A stretch of DNA of 64,000 nt, from contig OY811979.1 of NCBI GenBank assembly GCA_963681505.1, forward strand, positions 1,349,430 to 1,413,429, written 5' to 3'. Source of the DNA: Eunapius fragilis (taxonomy: Eukaryota > Porifera > Demospongiae > Spongillida > Spongillidae). Under the pieces are notes generated by a model. That model was not told the DNA's origin and searched no databases. It saw only the letters and a list, made by a program, of their open reading frames with translations. The position numbers were made by a program, and so were the translations under genes. Below, in pieces: positions 53,001 through 64,000 of the stretch (position 1 is its first letter; each line of letters starts with the position of its first letter).

Positions 53001-54950
53001 TTGGGTAATCCATTCCGAAGCAGGAATCCTCGGGGTGGCATTTAAAACAGATAGAGGAATGGTTACTGCTATCTTCCATGTGTGCAGTGGTTTGCTCATA
53101 TTGCATGTCTCATCAACACCTCGATGCTAAGATAGTCAAAAATTTCCCATAGAAATGTATGGGTGGGAACCTACTATTGAATCGCTTGGGTAACCCATAC
53201 CGAAGCAGGTATGCTCGGGGTGGCATTTAAAACAGATAGAGGAATGGTTACTGCTATCTTCCATGTGTGCAGTGGTTTGCTCATATTGCATGCCTCATCA
53301 ACTCCTCGATGCTAAGATAGTCAAAAATTTCCCATAGAGATGTATGGGTGGTTTCCCATAGGAATGTATGGGTGGGAACCTACTTTTGAATCGCTTGGGT
53401 AACCCATTCCGAAGCAGGTATCCTCGGGGTGGCATTTAAAACAGATAGAGGAATGGTTACTGCTATCTTCCATGTGTGCAGTGGTTTGCTCATATTGCAT
53501 GTCTCATCAACACCTCGATGCTAAGATTGTCAATACTTCCCATAGAGATGTATCGGTGGTTTCCCATAGGAATGTATGGGTGGGAACCTACTTTTGAATC
53601 GCTCGGGTACCCATACCGAAGCAGGTATGCTTGGGGTGGCATTTAAAACAGATAGAGGAATGGTTACTGCTATCTTCCATGTGTGCAGTGGTTTGCTCAT
53701 ATTGCATGTCTCATCAACACCTCGATGCTAAAATAGTCAAAAATTTCCCATAGAAATGTATGGGTGGGAACCTACTTTTAAATCGCTTGGTAAACCCATA
53801 CCAAAGCAGGTATCCTCGGGGTGGCATTTAAAACAGATAGAGGAATGGTTACTGCTATCTTCCATGTGTGCAGTGGTTTGCTCATATTGCATGCCTCATC
53901 AACACCTCGATGCTAAGATAGTCAACATTTCCCATAGAGATGTATGGGTGGTTTCCCATAGGAATGTATGGGCGGGAACCTACTTTTGAATCGCTTGGGT
54001 AACCCATACCGAAGCAGGTATGCTTGGGGTGGCATTTAAAACAGATAGAGGAATGGTTACTGCTATCTTCCATGTGTGCAGTGGTTTGCTCATATTGCAT
54101 GCCTCATCAACACCTCGATGCTAAGATAGTCAATATTTCCCATAGAGATGTATGGGTGGTTTCCCATAGGAATGTATGGGTGGGAACCTACTTTTGAATC
54201 GCTTGGGTAACCCATTCCGAAGCAGGCATCCTCGGGGTGGCATTTAAAACAGATAGAGGAATGGTTACTGCTATCTTCCATGTGTGCAGTGGTTTGCTCA
54301 TATTGCATGCCTCATCAACTCCTCGATGCTAAGATAGTCAAAAATTTCCCATAGAGATGTATGGGTGGTTTCCCATAGGAATGTATGGGTGGGAACCTAC
54401 TTTTGAATCGCTTGGGTAATCCATTCCGAAGCAGGAATCCTCGGGGTGGCATTTAAAACAGATAGAGGAATGGTTACTGCTATCTTCCATGTGTGCAGTG
54501 GTTTGCTCATATTGCATGTCTCATCAACACCTCGATGCTAAGATAGTCAAAAATTTCCCATAGAAATGTATGGGTGGGAACCTACTATTGAATCGCTTGG
54601 GTAACCCATACCGAAGCAGGTATGCTCGGGGTGGCATTTAAAACAGATAGAGGAATGGTTACTGCTATCTTCCATGTGTGCAGTGGTTTGCTCATATTGC
54701 ATGCCTCATCAACTCCTCGATGCTAAGATAGTCAAAAATTTCCCATAGAGATGTATGGGTGGTTTCCCATAGGAATGTATGGGTGGGAACCTACTTTTGA
54801 ATCGCTTGGGTAACCCATTCCGAAGCAGGTATCCTCGGGGTGGCATTTAAAACAGATAGAGGAATGGTTACTGCTATCTTCCATGTGTGCAGTGGTTTGC
54901 TCATATTGCATGTCTCATCAACACCTCGATGCTAAGATTGTCAATACTTC
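50100..54950 (-). repeat. 2012-bp higher-order duplication with partial third copy
   Basis: Units with GATTGTCAATACTTCCC and GAGTGCAGTGG markers at 50274-50492, 50667-50885 and 51744-51977 recur at 52286-52504, 52679-52897 and 53756-53989. All are exactly 2012 bp apart, roughly seven long plus three short monomers. Starting at 54090 a third, partial copy resumes from the block first seen at 50667. The GCTCGGGTACCC single-base deletion at about 51595 is repeated at about 53607, so it predates the duplication. Confidence 0.88.
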
Positions 54951-56730
54951 CCATAGAGATGTATCGGTGGTTTCCCATAGGAATGTATGGGTGGGAACCT
55001 ACTTTTGAATCGCTCGGGTAACCCATACCGAAGCAGGTATGCTCGGGGTGGCATTTAAAACAGATAGAGGAATGGTTACTGCTATCTTCCATGTGTGCAG
55101 TGGTTTGCTCATTTTGCATGCCTCATCAACTCCTCGATGCTAAAATAGTCAAAAATTTCCCATAGAGATGTATGGGTGGTTTCCCATAGGAATGTATGGG
55201 TGGGAACCTACTTTCGAATCGCTTGGGTAACCCATTCCGAAGCAGGTATCCTCGGGGTGGCATTTAAAACAGATAGAGGAATGGTTACTGCTATCTTCCA
55301 TGTGTGCAGTGGTTTGCTCATATTGCATGTCTCATCAACACCTCGATGCTAAGATTGTCAATACTTCCCATAGAGATGTATCGGTGGTTTCCCATAGGAA
55401 TGTATGGGTGGGAACCTACTTTTGAATCGCTCGGGTAACCCATACCGAAGCAGGTATCCTCGGGGTGGCATTTAAAACAGATAGAGGAATGGTTACTGCT
55501 ATCTTCCATGTGTGCAGTGGTTTGCTCATATTGCATGTCTCATCAACACCTCGATGCTAAGATAGTCAAAAATTTCCCATAGAAATGTATGGGTGGGAAC
55601 CTACTTTTGAATCGCTTGGGTAACCCATACCGAAGCAGGTATGCTCGGGGTGGCATTTAAAACAGATAGAGGAATGGTTACTGCTATCTTCCATGTGTGC
55701 AGTGGTTTGCTCATATTGCATGCCTCATCAACTCCTCGATGCTAAGATAGTCAAAAATTTCCCATAGAGATGTATGGGTGGTTTCCCATAGGAATGTATG
55801 GGTGGGAACCTACTTTTGAATCGCTTGGGTAACCCATTCCGAAGCAGGTATCCTCGGGGTGGCATTTAAAACAGATAGAGGAATGGTTACTGCTATCTTC
55901 CATGTGTGCAGTGGTTTGCTCATATTGCATGCCTCATCAACTCCTCGATGCTATGATAGTCAAAAATTTCCCATAGAGATGTATGGGTGGTTTCCCATAG
56001 GAATGTATGGGTGGGAACCTACTTTTGAATCGCTTGGGTAATCCATTCCGAAGCAGGTATCCTCGATGTGGCATTTAAAACAGATAGAGGAATGGTTACT
56101 GCTATCTTCCATGTGTGCAGTGGTTTGCTCATATTGCATGTCTCATCAACTCCTCGATGCTAAGATAGTCAAAAATTTCCCATAGAAATATATGGGTGGG
56201 AACCTACTTTTAAATCGCTTGGTAAACCCATACCAAAGCAGGTATCCTCAGGGTGGCATTTAAAACAGATAGAGGAATGGTTACTGCTATCTTCCATGTG
56301 TGCAGTGGTTTGCTCATATTGCATGCCTCATCAACACCTCGATGCTAAGATAGTCAATATTTCCCATAGAGATGTATGGGTGGTTTCCCATAGAAATGTA
56401 TGGGTGGGAACCTACTTTTGAATCGCTTGGGTAACCCATACCGAAGCAGGTATGCTCGGGGTGGCATTTAAAACAGATAGAGGAATGGTTACTGCTATCT
56501 TCCATGTGTGCAGTGGTTTGCTCATATTGCATGCCTCATCAACTCCTCGATGCTAAGATAGTCAAAAATTTCCCATAGAGATGTATGGGTGGTTTCCCAT
56601 AGGAATGTATGGGTGGGAACCTACTTTTGAATCGCTTGGGTAAACCATTCCGAAGCAGGTATCCTCGGGGTGGCATTTAAAACAGATAGAGGAATGGTTA
56701 CTGCTATCTTCCATGTGTGCAGTGGTTTGC

Positions 56731-59700
56731 TCATATTGCATGTCTCATCAACACCTCGATGCTAAGATTGTCAGTACTTCCCATAGAGATGTATCGGTGG
56801 TTTCCCATAGGAATGTATGGGTGGGAACCTACTTTTGAATCGCTCGGATAACCCATACCGAAGCAGGTATGCTTGGGGTGGCATTTAAAACAGATAGAGG
56901 AATGGTTACTGCTATCTTCCATGTGTGCAGTGGTTTGCTCATATTGCATGTCTCATCAACACCTTGATGCTAAAATAGTCAAAAATTTCCCATAGAAATG
57001 TATGGGTGGGAACCTACTTTTGAATCGCTTGGTAAACCCATACCAAAGCAGGTATCCTCGGGGTGACATGTAAAACAGATAGAGGAATGGTTACTGCTAT
57101 CTTCCATGTGTGCAGTGGTTTGCTCAAATTGCATGCCTCATCAACACCTCGATGCTTAGATAGTCAATATTTCCCATAGAGATGTATGGTTGGTTTCCCT
57201 TAGGAATGTATGGGTGGGAACCTACTTTTGAATCGCTTGGGTAACCCATTCCGAAGCAGGTATCCTCGGGGTGGCATTTAAAACAGATAGAGGAATGGTT
57301 ACTGCTATCTTCCATGTGTGCAGTGGTTTGCTCATATTGCATGCCTCATCAACTCCTCGATGCTAAGATAGTCAAAAATTTCCCATAGAGATGTATGGGT
57401 GGTTTCCCATAGGAATGTATGGGTGGGAACCTACTTTTGAATCGCTTGGGTAACCCATTCCGAAGCAGGTATCCTCGGGGTGGCATTTAAAACAGATAGA
57501 GGAATGGTTACTGCTATCTTCCATGTGTGCAGTGGTTTGCTCATATTGCATGTCTCATCAACACCTCGATGCTAAGATAGTCAAAAATTTCCCATAGAAA
57601 TGTATGGGTGGGAACCTACTTTTGAATCGCTTGGTAAACCCATACCAAAGCAGGTATCCTCGGGGTGGCATTTAAAACAGATAGAGGAATGGTTACTGCT
57701 ATCTTCCATGTGTGTAGTGGTTTGCTCATATTGCATGTCTCATCAACTCCTCGATGCTAAGATAGACAAAAATTTCCCATAGAAATGTATGGGTGGGAAC
57801 CTACTTTTAAATCGCTTGGTAAACCCATACCAAAGCAGGTATCCTCGGGGTGGCATTTAAAACAGATAGAGGAATGGTTACTGCTATCTTCCATGGGCAT
57901 TTAAAACAGATAGACGAATGGTTACTGCTATCTTCCATGTGTGCAGTGGTTTGCTAATATTGCATGCCTCATCAACACCTCGATGCTAAGATAGTCAAAA
58001 ATTTCCCATAGAAATGTATGGGTGGGAACCTACTTTTGAATCGCTTGGGTAACCCATACCGAAGCAGGTATGCTCGGGGTGGCATTTAAAACAGATAGAG
58101 GAATGGTTACTGCTATCTTCCATGTGTGCAGTGGTTTGCTCATATTGCATGCCTCATCAACTCCTCGATGCTAAGATAGTCAAAAATTTCCCATGAGATG
58201 TATGGGTGGTTTCCCATAGGAATGTATGGGTGGGAACCTACTTTTGAATCGCTTGGGTAACCCATTCCGAAGCAGGTATCCTCGGGGTGGCATTTAAAAC
58301 AGATAGAGGAATGGTTACTGCTATCTTCCATGTGTGCAGTGGTTTGCTCATATTGCATGTCTCATCAACACCTCGATGCTAAAATAGTCAAAAATTTCCC
58401 ATAGAAATGTATGGGTGGGAACCTACTTTTGAATCGCTTGGTAAACCCATACCAAAGCAGGTATCCTCGGGGTGGCATTTAAAACAGATAGAGGAATCGT
58501 TACTGCTATCTTCCATGTGTGCAGTGGTTTGCTCATATTGCATGTCTCATCAACACCTCGATGCTAATATAGTCAAAAATTTCCCATAGAAATGTATGGG
58601 TGGGAACCTACTTTTGAATCGCTTGGTAAACCCATACCAAAGCAGGTATCCTCGGGGTGGCATTTAAAACAGATAGAGGAATGGTTACTGCTATCTTCCA
58701 TGTGTGCAGTGGTTTGCTCATATTGCATGTCTCATCAACTCCTCGATGCTAAGATAGACAAAAATTTCCCATAGAAATGTATGGGTGGGATCCTACTTTT
58801 AAATCGCTTGGTAAACCCATACCAAAGCAGGTATCCTCGGGGTGGCATTTAAAACAGATAGAGGAATGGTTACTGCTATCTTCCATGGGCATTTAAAACA
58901 GATAGAGGAATGGTTACTGCTATCTTCCATGTGTGCAGTGGTTTGCTCATATTGCATGCCTCATCAACACCTCGATGCTAAGATAGTCAAAAATTTCCCA
59001 TAGAAATGTATGGGTGGGAACCTACTTTTGAATCGCTTGGGTAACCCATACCGAAGCAGGTATGCTCGGGGTGGCATTTAAAACAGATAGAGGAATGGTT
59101 ACTGCTATCTTCCATGTGTGCAGTGGTTTGCTCATATTGCATGCCTCATCAACTCCTCGATGCTATGATAGTCAAAAATTTCCCATAGAGATGTATGGGT
59201 GGTTTCCCATAGGAATGTATGGGTGGGAACCTACTTTTGAATCGCTTGGGTAACCCATTCCGAAGCAGGTATGCTCGGGGTGGCATTTAAAACAGATAGA
59301 GGAATGGTTACTGCTATCTTCCATGTGTGCAGTGGTTTGCTCATATTGCATGCCTCATCAACTCCTCGATGCTAAGATAGTCAAAAATTTCCCATAGAGA
59401 TGTATGGGTGGTTTCCCATAGGAATGTATGGGTGGGAACCTACTTTTGAATCGCTTGGGTAAACCATTCCGAAGCAGGTATCCTCGGGGTGGCATTTAAA
59501 ACAGATAGAGGAATGGTTACTGCTATCTTCCATGTGTGCAGTGGTTTGCTCATATTGCATGTCTCATCAACACCTCGATGCTAAGATTGTCAATACTTCC
59601 CATAGAGATGTATCGGTGGTTTCCCATAGGAATGTATGGGTGGGAACCTACTTTTGAATCGCTCGGATAACCCATACCGAAGCAGGTATGCTTGGGGTGG

Positions 59701-62100
59701 CATTTAAAACAGATAGAGGAATGGTTACTGCTATCTTCCATGTGTGCAGTGGTTTGCTCATATTGCATGTCTCATCAACACCTTGATGCTAAAATAGTCA
59801 AAAATTTCCCATAGAAATGTATGGGTGGGAACCTACTTTTGAATCGCTTGGTAAACCCATACCAAAGCAGGTATCCTCGGGGTGACATGTAAAACAGATA
59901 GAGGAATGGTTACTGCTATCTTCCATGTGTGCAGTGGTTTGCTCAAATTGCATGCCTCATCAACACCTCGATGCTTAGATAGTCAATATTTCCCATAGAG
60001 ATGTATGGTTGGTTTCCCTTAGGAATGTATGGGTGGGAACCTACTTTTGAATCGCTTGGGTAACCCATTCCGAAGCAGGTATCCTCGGGGTGGCATTTAA
60101 AACAGATAGAGGAATGGTTACTGCTATCTTCCATGTGTGCAGTGGTTTGCTCATATTGCATGCCTCATCAACTCCTCGATGCTAAGATAGTCAAAAATTT
60201 CCCATAGAGATGTATGGGTGGTTTCCCATAGGAATGTATGGGTGGGAACCTACTTTTGAATCGCTTGGGTAACCCATTCCGAAGCAGGTATCCTCGGGGT
60301 GGCATTTAAAACAGATAGAGGAATGGTTACTGCTATCTTCCATGTGTGCAGTGGTTTGCTCATATTGCATGTCTCATCAACACCTCGATGCTAAGATAGT
60401 CAAAAATTTCCCATAGAAATGTATGGGTGGGAATCTACTTTTGAATCGCTTGGTAAACCCATACCAAAGCAGGTATCCTCGGGGTGGCATTTAAAACAGA
60501 TAGAGGAATGGTTACTGCTATCTTCCATGTGTGTAGTGGTTTGCTCATATTGCATGTCTCATCAACTCCTCGATGCTAAGATAGACAAAAATTTCCCATA
60601 GAAATGTATGGGTGGGAACCTACTTTTAAATCGCTTGGTAAACCCATACCAAAGCAGGTATCCTCGGGGTGGCATTTAAAACAGATAGAGGAATGGTTAC
60701 TGCTATCTTCCATGGGCATTTAAAACAGATAGACGAATGGTTACTGCTATCCTCCATGTGTGCAGTGGTTTGCTAATATTGCATGCCTCATCAACACCTC
60801 GATGCTAAGATAGTCAAAAATTTCCCATAGAAATGTATGGGTGGGAACCTACTTTTGAATCGCTTGGGTAACCCATACCGAAGCAGGTATGCTCGGGGTG
60901 GCATTTAAAACAGATAGAGGAATGGTTACTGCTATCTTCCATGTGTGCAGTGGTTTGCTCATATTGCATGCCTCATCAACTCCTCGATGCTAAGATAGTC
61001 AAAAATTTCCCATGAGATGTATGGGTGGTTTCCCATAGGAATGTATGGGTGGGAACCTACTTTTGAATCGCTTGGGTAACCCATTCCGAAGCAGGTATCC
61101 TCGGGGTGGCATTTAAAACAGATAGAGGAATGGTTACTGCTATCTTCCATGTGTGCAGTGGTTTGCTCATATTGCATGTCTCATCAACACCTCGATGCTA
61201 AAATAGTCAAAAATTTCCCATAGAAATGTATGGGTGGGAACCTACTTTTGAATCGCTTGGTAAACCCATACCAAAGCAGGTATCCTCGGGGTGGCATTTA
61301 AAACAGATAGAGGAATCGTTACTGCTATCTTCCATGTGTGCAGTGGTTTGCTCATATTGCATGTCTCATCAACACCTCGATGCTAAGATAGTCAAAAATT
61401 TCCCATAGAAATGTATGGGTGGGAACCTACTTTTGAATCGCTTGGTAAACCCATACCAAAGCAGGTATCCTCGGGGTGGCATTTAAAACAGATAGAGGAA
61501 TGGTTACTGCTATCTTCCATGTGTGCAGTGGTTTGCTCATATTGCATGTCTCATCAACTCCTCGATGCTAAGATAGACAAAAATTTCCCATAGAAATGTA
61601 TGGGTGGGATCCTACTTTTAAATCGCTTGGTAAACCCATACCAAAGCAGGTATCCTCGGGGTGGCATTTAAAACAGATAGAGGAATGGTTACTGCTATCT
61701 TCCATGGGCATTTAAAACAGATAGAGGAATGGTTACTGCTATCTTCCATGTGTGCAGTGGTTTGCTCATATTGCATGCCTCATCAACACCTCGATGCTAA
61801 GATAGTCAAAAATTTCCCATAGAAATGTATGGGTGGGAACCTACTTTTGAATCGCTTGGGTAACCCATACCGAAGCAGGTATGCTCGGGGTGGCATTTAA
61901 AACAGATAGAGGAATGGTTAGTGCTATCTTCCATGTGTGCAGTGGTTTGCTCATATGGCATGCCTCATCAACTCCTCGATGCTATGATAGTCAAAAATTT
62001 CCCATAGAGATGTATGGGTGGTTTCCCATAGGAATGTATGGGTGGGAACCTACTTTTGAATCGCTTGGGTAACCCATTCCGAAGCAGGTATCCTCGGGGT
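56731..62100 (-). repeat. 2819-bp higher-order duplication carrying a 44-bp internal duplication
   Basis: Blocks at 56731, 57124, 57600, 58140 and 58407 recur at 59550, 59943, 60419, 60959 and 61226, all 2819 bp apart. Both copies contain the rare junction TTCCATGGGCATTTAAAACA, where a 44-bp piece of the monomer is tandemly duplicated (second copies starting near 57896 and 58888, recurring at 60715 and 61707). They also share the CCCATGAGATG one-base deletion near 58195 and 61014. These private variants prove a block duplication. Confidence 0.88.
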
Positions 62101-62990
62101 GGCATTTAAAACAGATAGAGAAATGGTTACTGCTATCTTCCATGTGTGCAGTGGTTTGCTCATATTGCATGTCTCATCAACACCTCGATGCTAAAATAGT
62201 CAAAAATTTCCCATAGAAATGTATGGGTGGGAACCTACTTTTGAATCGCTTGGTAAACCCATACCAAAGCAGGTATCCTCGGGGTGGCATTTAAAACAGA
62301 TAGAGGAATCGTTACTGCTATCTTCCATGTGTGCAGTGGTTTGCTCATATTGCATGTCTCATCAACACCTCGATGCTAAGATAGTCAAAAATTTCCCATA
62401 GAAATGTATGGGTGGGAACCTACTTTTGAATCGCTTGGTAAACCCATACCAAAGCAGGTATCCTCGGGGTGGCATGTAAAACAGATAGAGGAATCGTTAC
62501 TGCTATCTTCCATGTGTGCAGTGGTTTGCTCAAATTGCATGCCTCATCAACACCTCGATGCTTAGATAGTCAATATTTCCCATAGAGATGTATGGGTGGT
62601 TTCCCATAGGAATGTATGGGTGGGAACCTACTTTTAAATCGCTTGGGTAACCCATTCCGAAGCAGGTATCCTCGGGGTGGCATTTAAAACAGATAGAGGA
62701 ATGGTTACTGCTATCTTCCATGTGTGCAGTGGTTTGCTCATATTGCAAGTCTCATCAACACCTCGATGCTAAGATAGTCAAAAATTTCCCATAGAAATGT
62801 ATGGGTGGGAACCTACTTTTGAATCGCTTGGTAAACCCATACCAAAGCAGGTATCCTCGGTGTGGCATTTAAAACAGATAGAGGAATGGTTACTGCTATC
62901 TTCCATGTGTGCAGTGGTTTGCTCATATTGCATGTCTCATCAACACCTCGATGCTAAGATAGTCAATATTTCGCATAGAGATGTATGGGT

Positions 62991-63613
<623 letters not shown>

Positions 63614-63659
63614 AACCCCCCTCCCCCTCCCAAGCTCTTTTGATGCCCAGGCATGGAGG

Positions 63660-63725
63660 TTGACCTGGTAAACTGTGGGTAGATTGATTGAGATAAGCAG
63701 TACCTGGTTAGCTGTTATATGCCAA

Positions 63726-63769
<44 letters not shown>

Positions 63770-63900
63770 GTACTGTAATTTTATTTTGACTGTCTGGTAT
63801 GCAAGCTTGTGTTGAACTATGTACACTGTGGGTAGATTGATCTAGATAGCTGTGCCCCTATAAGCTATTCTGTATGCCAATCCAATAAGCTTGAAAATTG
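63660..63900. repeat. Diverged short tandem duplication flanking CA tracts
   Basis: ACTGTGGGTAGATTGAT near 63672-63688 recurs near 63824-63840 (about 152 bp apart). Both are followed by GATA-rich sequence, GTGCC or GTACC, an AGCTRTT word and TATGCCAA. The first copy runs into the second CA tract. This is an old, imperfect duplication. Confidence 0.6.
63728..63766. repeat. (CA)n microsatellite, second tract
   Basis: An uninterrupted alternating AC run of 39 bp, beginning in GCCAAATACAC and ending in CACACATAGG. Confidence 0.97.
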
Positions 63901-63928
63901 AACCCACACTGACTTTGTGATTTAACAG

Positions 63929-63957
63929 GCACACACATGCACACACGCATGTGCACA

Positions 63958-64000
<43 letters not shown>
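63929..64000. repeat. (CA)n microsatellite, third tract, runs off the window
   Basis: An interrupted CA tract with ATGC and CGCATGTG interruptions becomes pure AC from about 63965 and continues to the last base of the window, so its full length is unknown. Confidence 0.95.

Larger units (their letters stand above)
37470..62990 (-). repeat. Satellite E, right arm in reverse orientation
   Basis: About 25.5 kb of the same 185- and 208-bp monomers, reverse-complemented: TTTCCCATAGAAATGTATGG, GTGGGAACCTACTTTTGAATC, GGGGTGGCATTTAAAACAGA, ATGTGTGCAGTGGTTTGCTC. The mix of short and long monomers is irregular, unlike the regular dimers of the left arm. Variants such as CATCAACTCCTCGATGC, GATTGTCAATACTTCCC and ATGTATCGGTGG are seen here and not obviously in the left arm, so the arms evolved separately or come from different subfamilies. 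The array ends at GATGTATGGGTG near 62990, next to non-satellite sequence. Confidence 0.97.

Noticed and set aside
22012..62990. 60-162-codon ORFs on the strand antisense to the 72-codon frames
   Set aside because: They repeat with the satellite, change length with monomer order, are broken by the 185/208 frame change, and have no independent sign of coding.

Overview
The window is eukaryotic, almost certainly metazoan, satellite-rich DNA with no convincing intact host gene. The evidence is the near-continuous tandem arrays, a decayed Penelope-like retroelement with a GIY-YIG endonuclease domain, long (CA)n tracts and the absence of any bacterial-style gene organisation. The short non-repetitive right flank resembles marine-invertebrate genomic DNA in character, but that is an impression and not a taxonomic assignment.

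Layout. (1) 1-1542: satellite A, alternating monomers of about 55 and 60 bp built on the palindrome CCAATTGG, interrupted at 368-590 by a 223-bp MITE-like element with terminal inverted repeats. (2) 1543-2827: satellite B, seven units of exactly 185 bp. (3) 2829-3866: a 5'-truncated, frameshifted Penelope-like element (RT C-terminus, Zn-finger-like linker, GIY-YIG endonuclease), followed by a degenerate hammerhead-ribozyme-like motif near 4276-4330 and a Ser/Thr-rich low-complexity ORF at 4630-4986. (4) 5111-21290: satellite C, 32-34-bp monomers each carrying the 16-bp palindrome GACTCCTGCAGGAGTC. The array reverses orientation near 8870 and is split by a 1.3-kb GGTAGT/GGGATT microsatellite at 10009-11313. 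(5) 21299-22011: satellite D, palindromic ATTGCTCCCGCGGGAGCAAT units followed by units of about 62 bp. (6) 22012-62990: satellite E, 185- and 208-bp monomers. The left arm (to about 37469) is mainly a 393-bp dimer array. The array inverts at TTGACTAGTCAA (37464-37475) and continues for 25 kb in the opposite orientation with large higher-order duplications. (7) 62991-64000: non-satellite flank with three (CA)n tracts and a diverged short duplication.

There is no operon or pathway. The story is structural. At least three of the satellite types are built on palindromes. Two large arrays (C and E) are head-to-head, with hairpin-capable junctions. Satellite B, 20 kb from E, has the same 185-bp period and is collinear with E at the sequence level, so it is an older branch of the same family. 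Most open reading frames are by-products of tandem repetition without stop codons.
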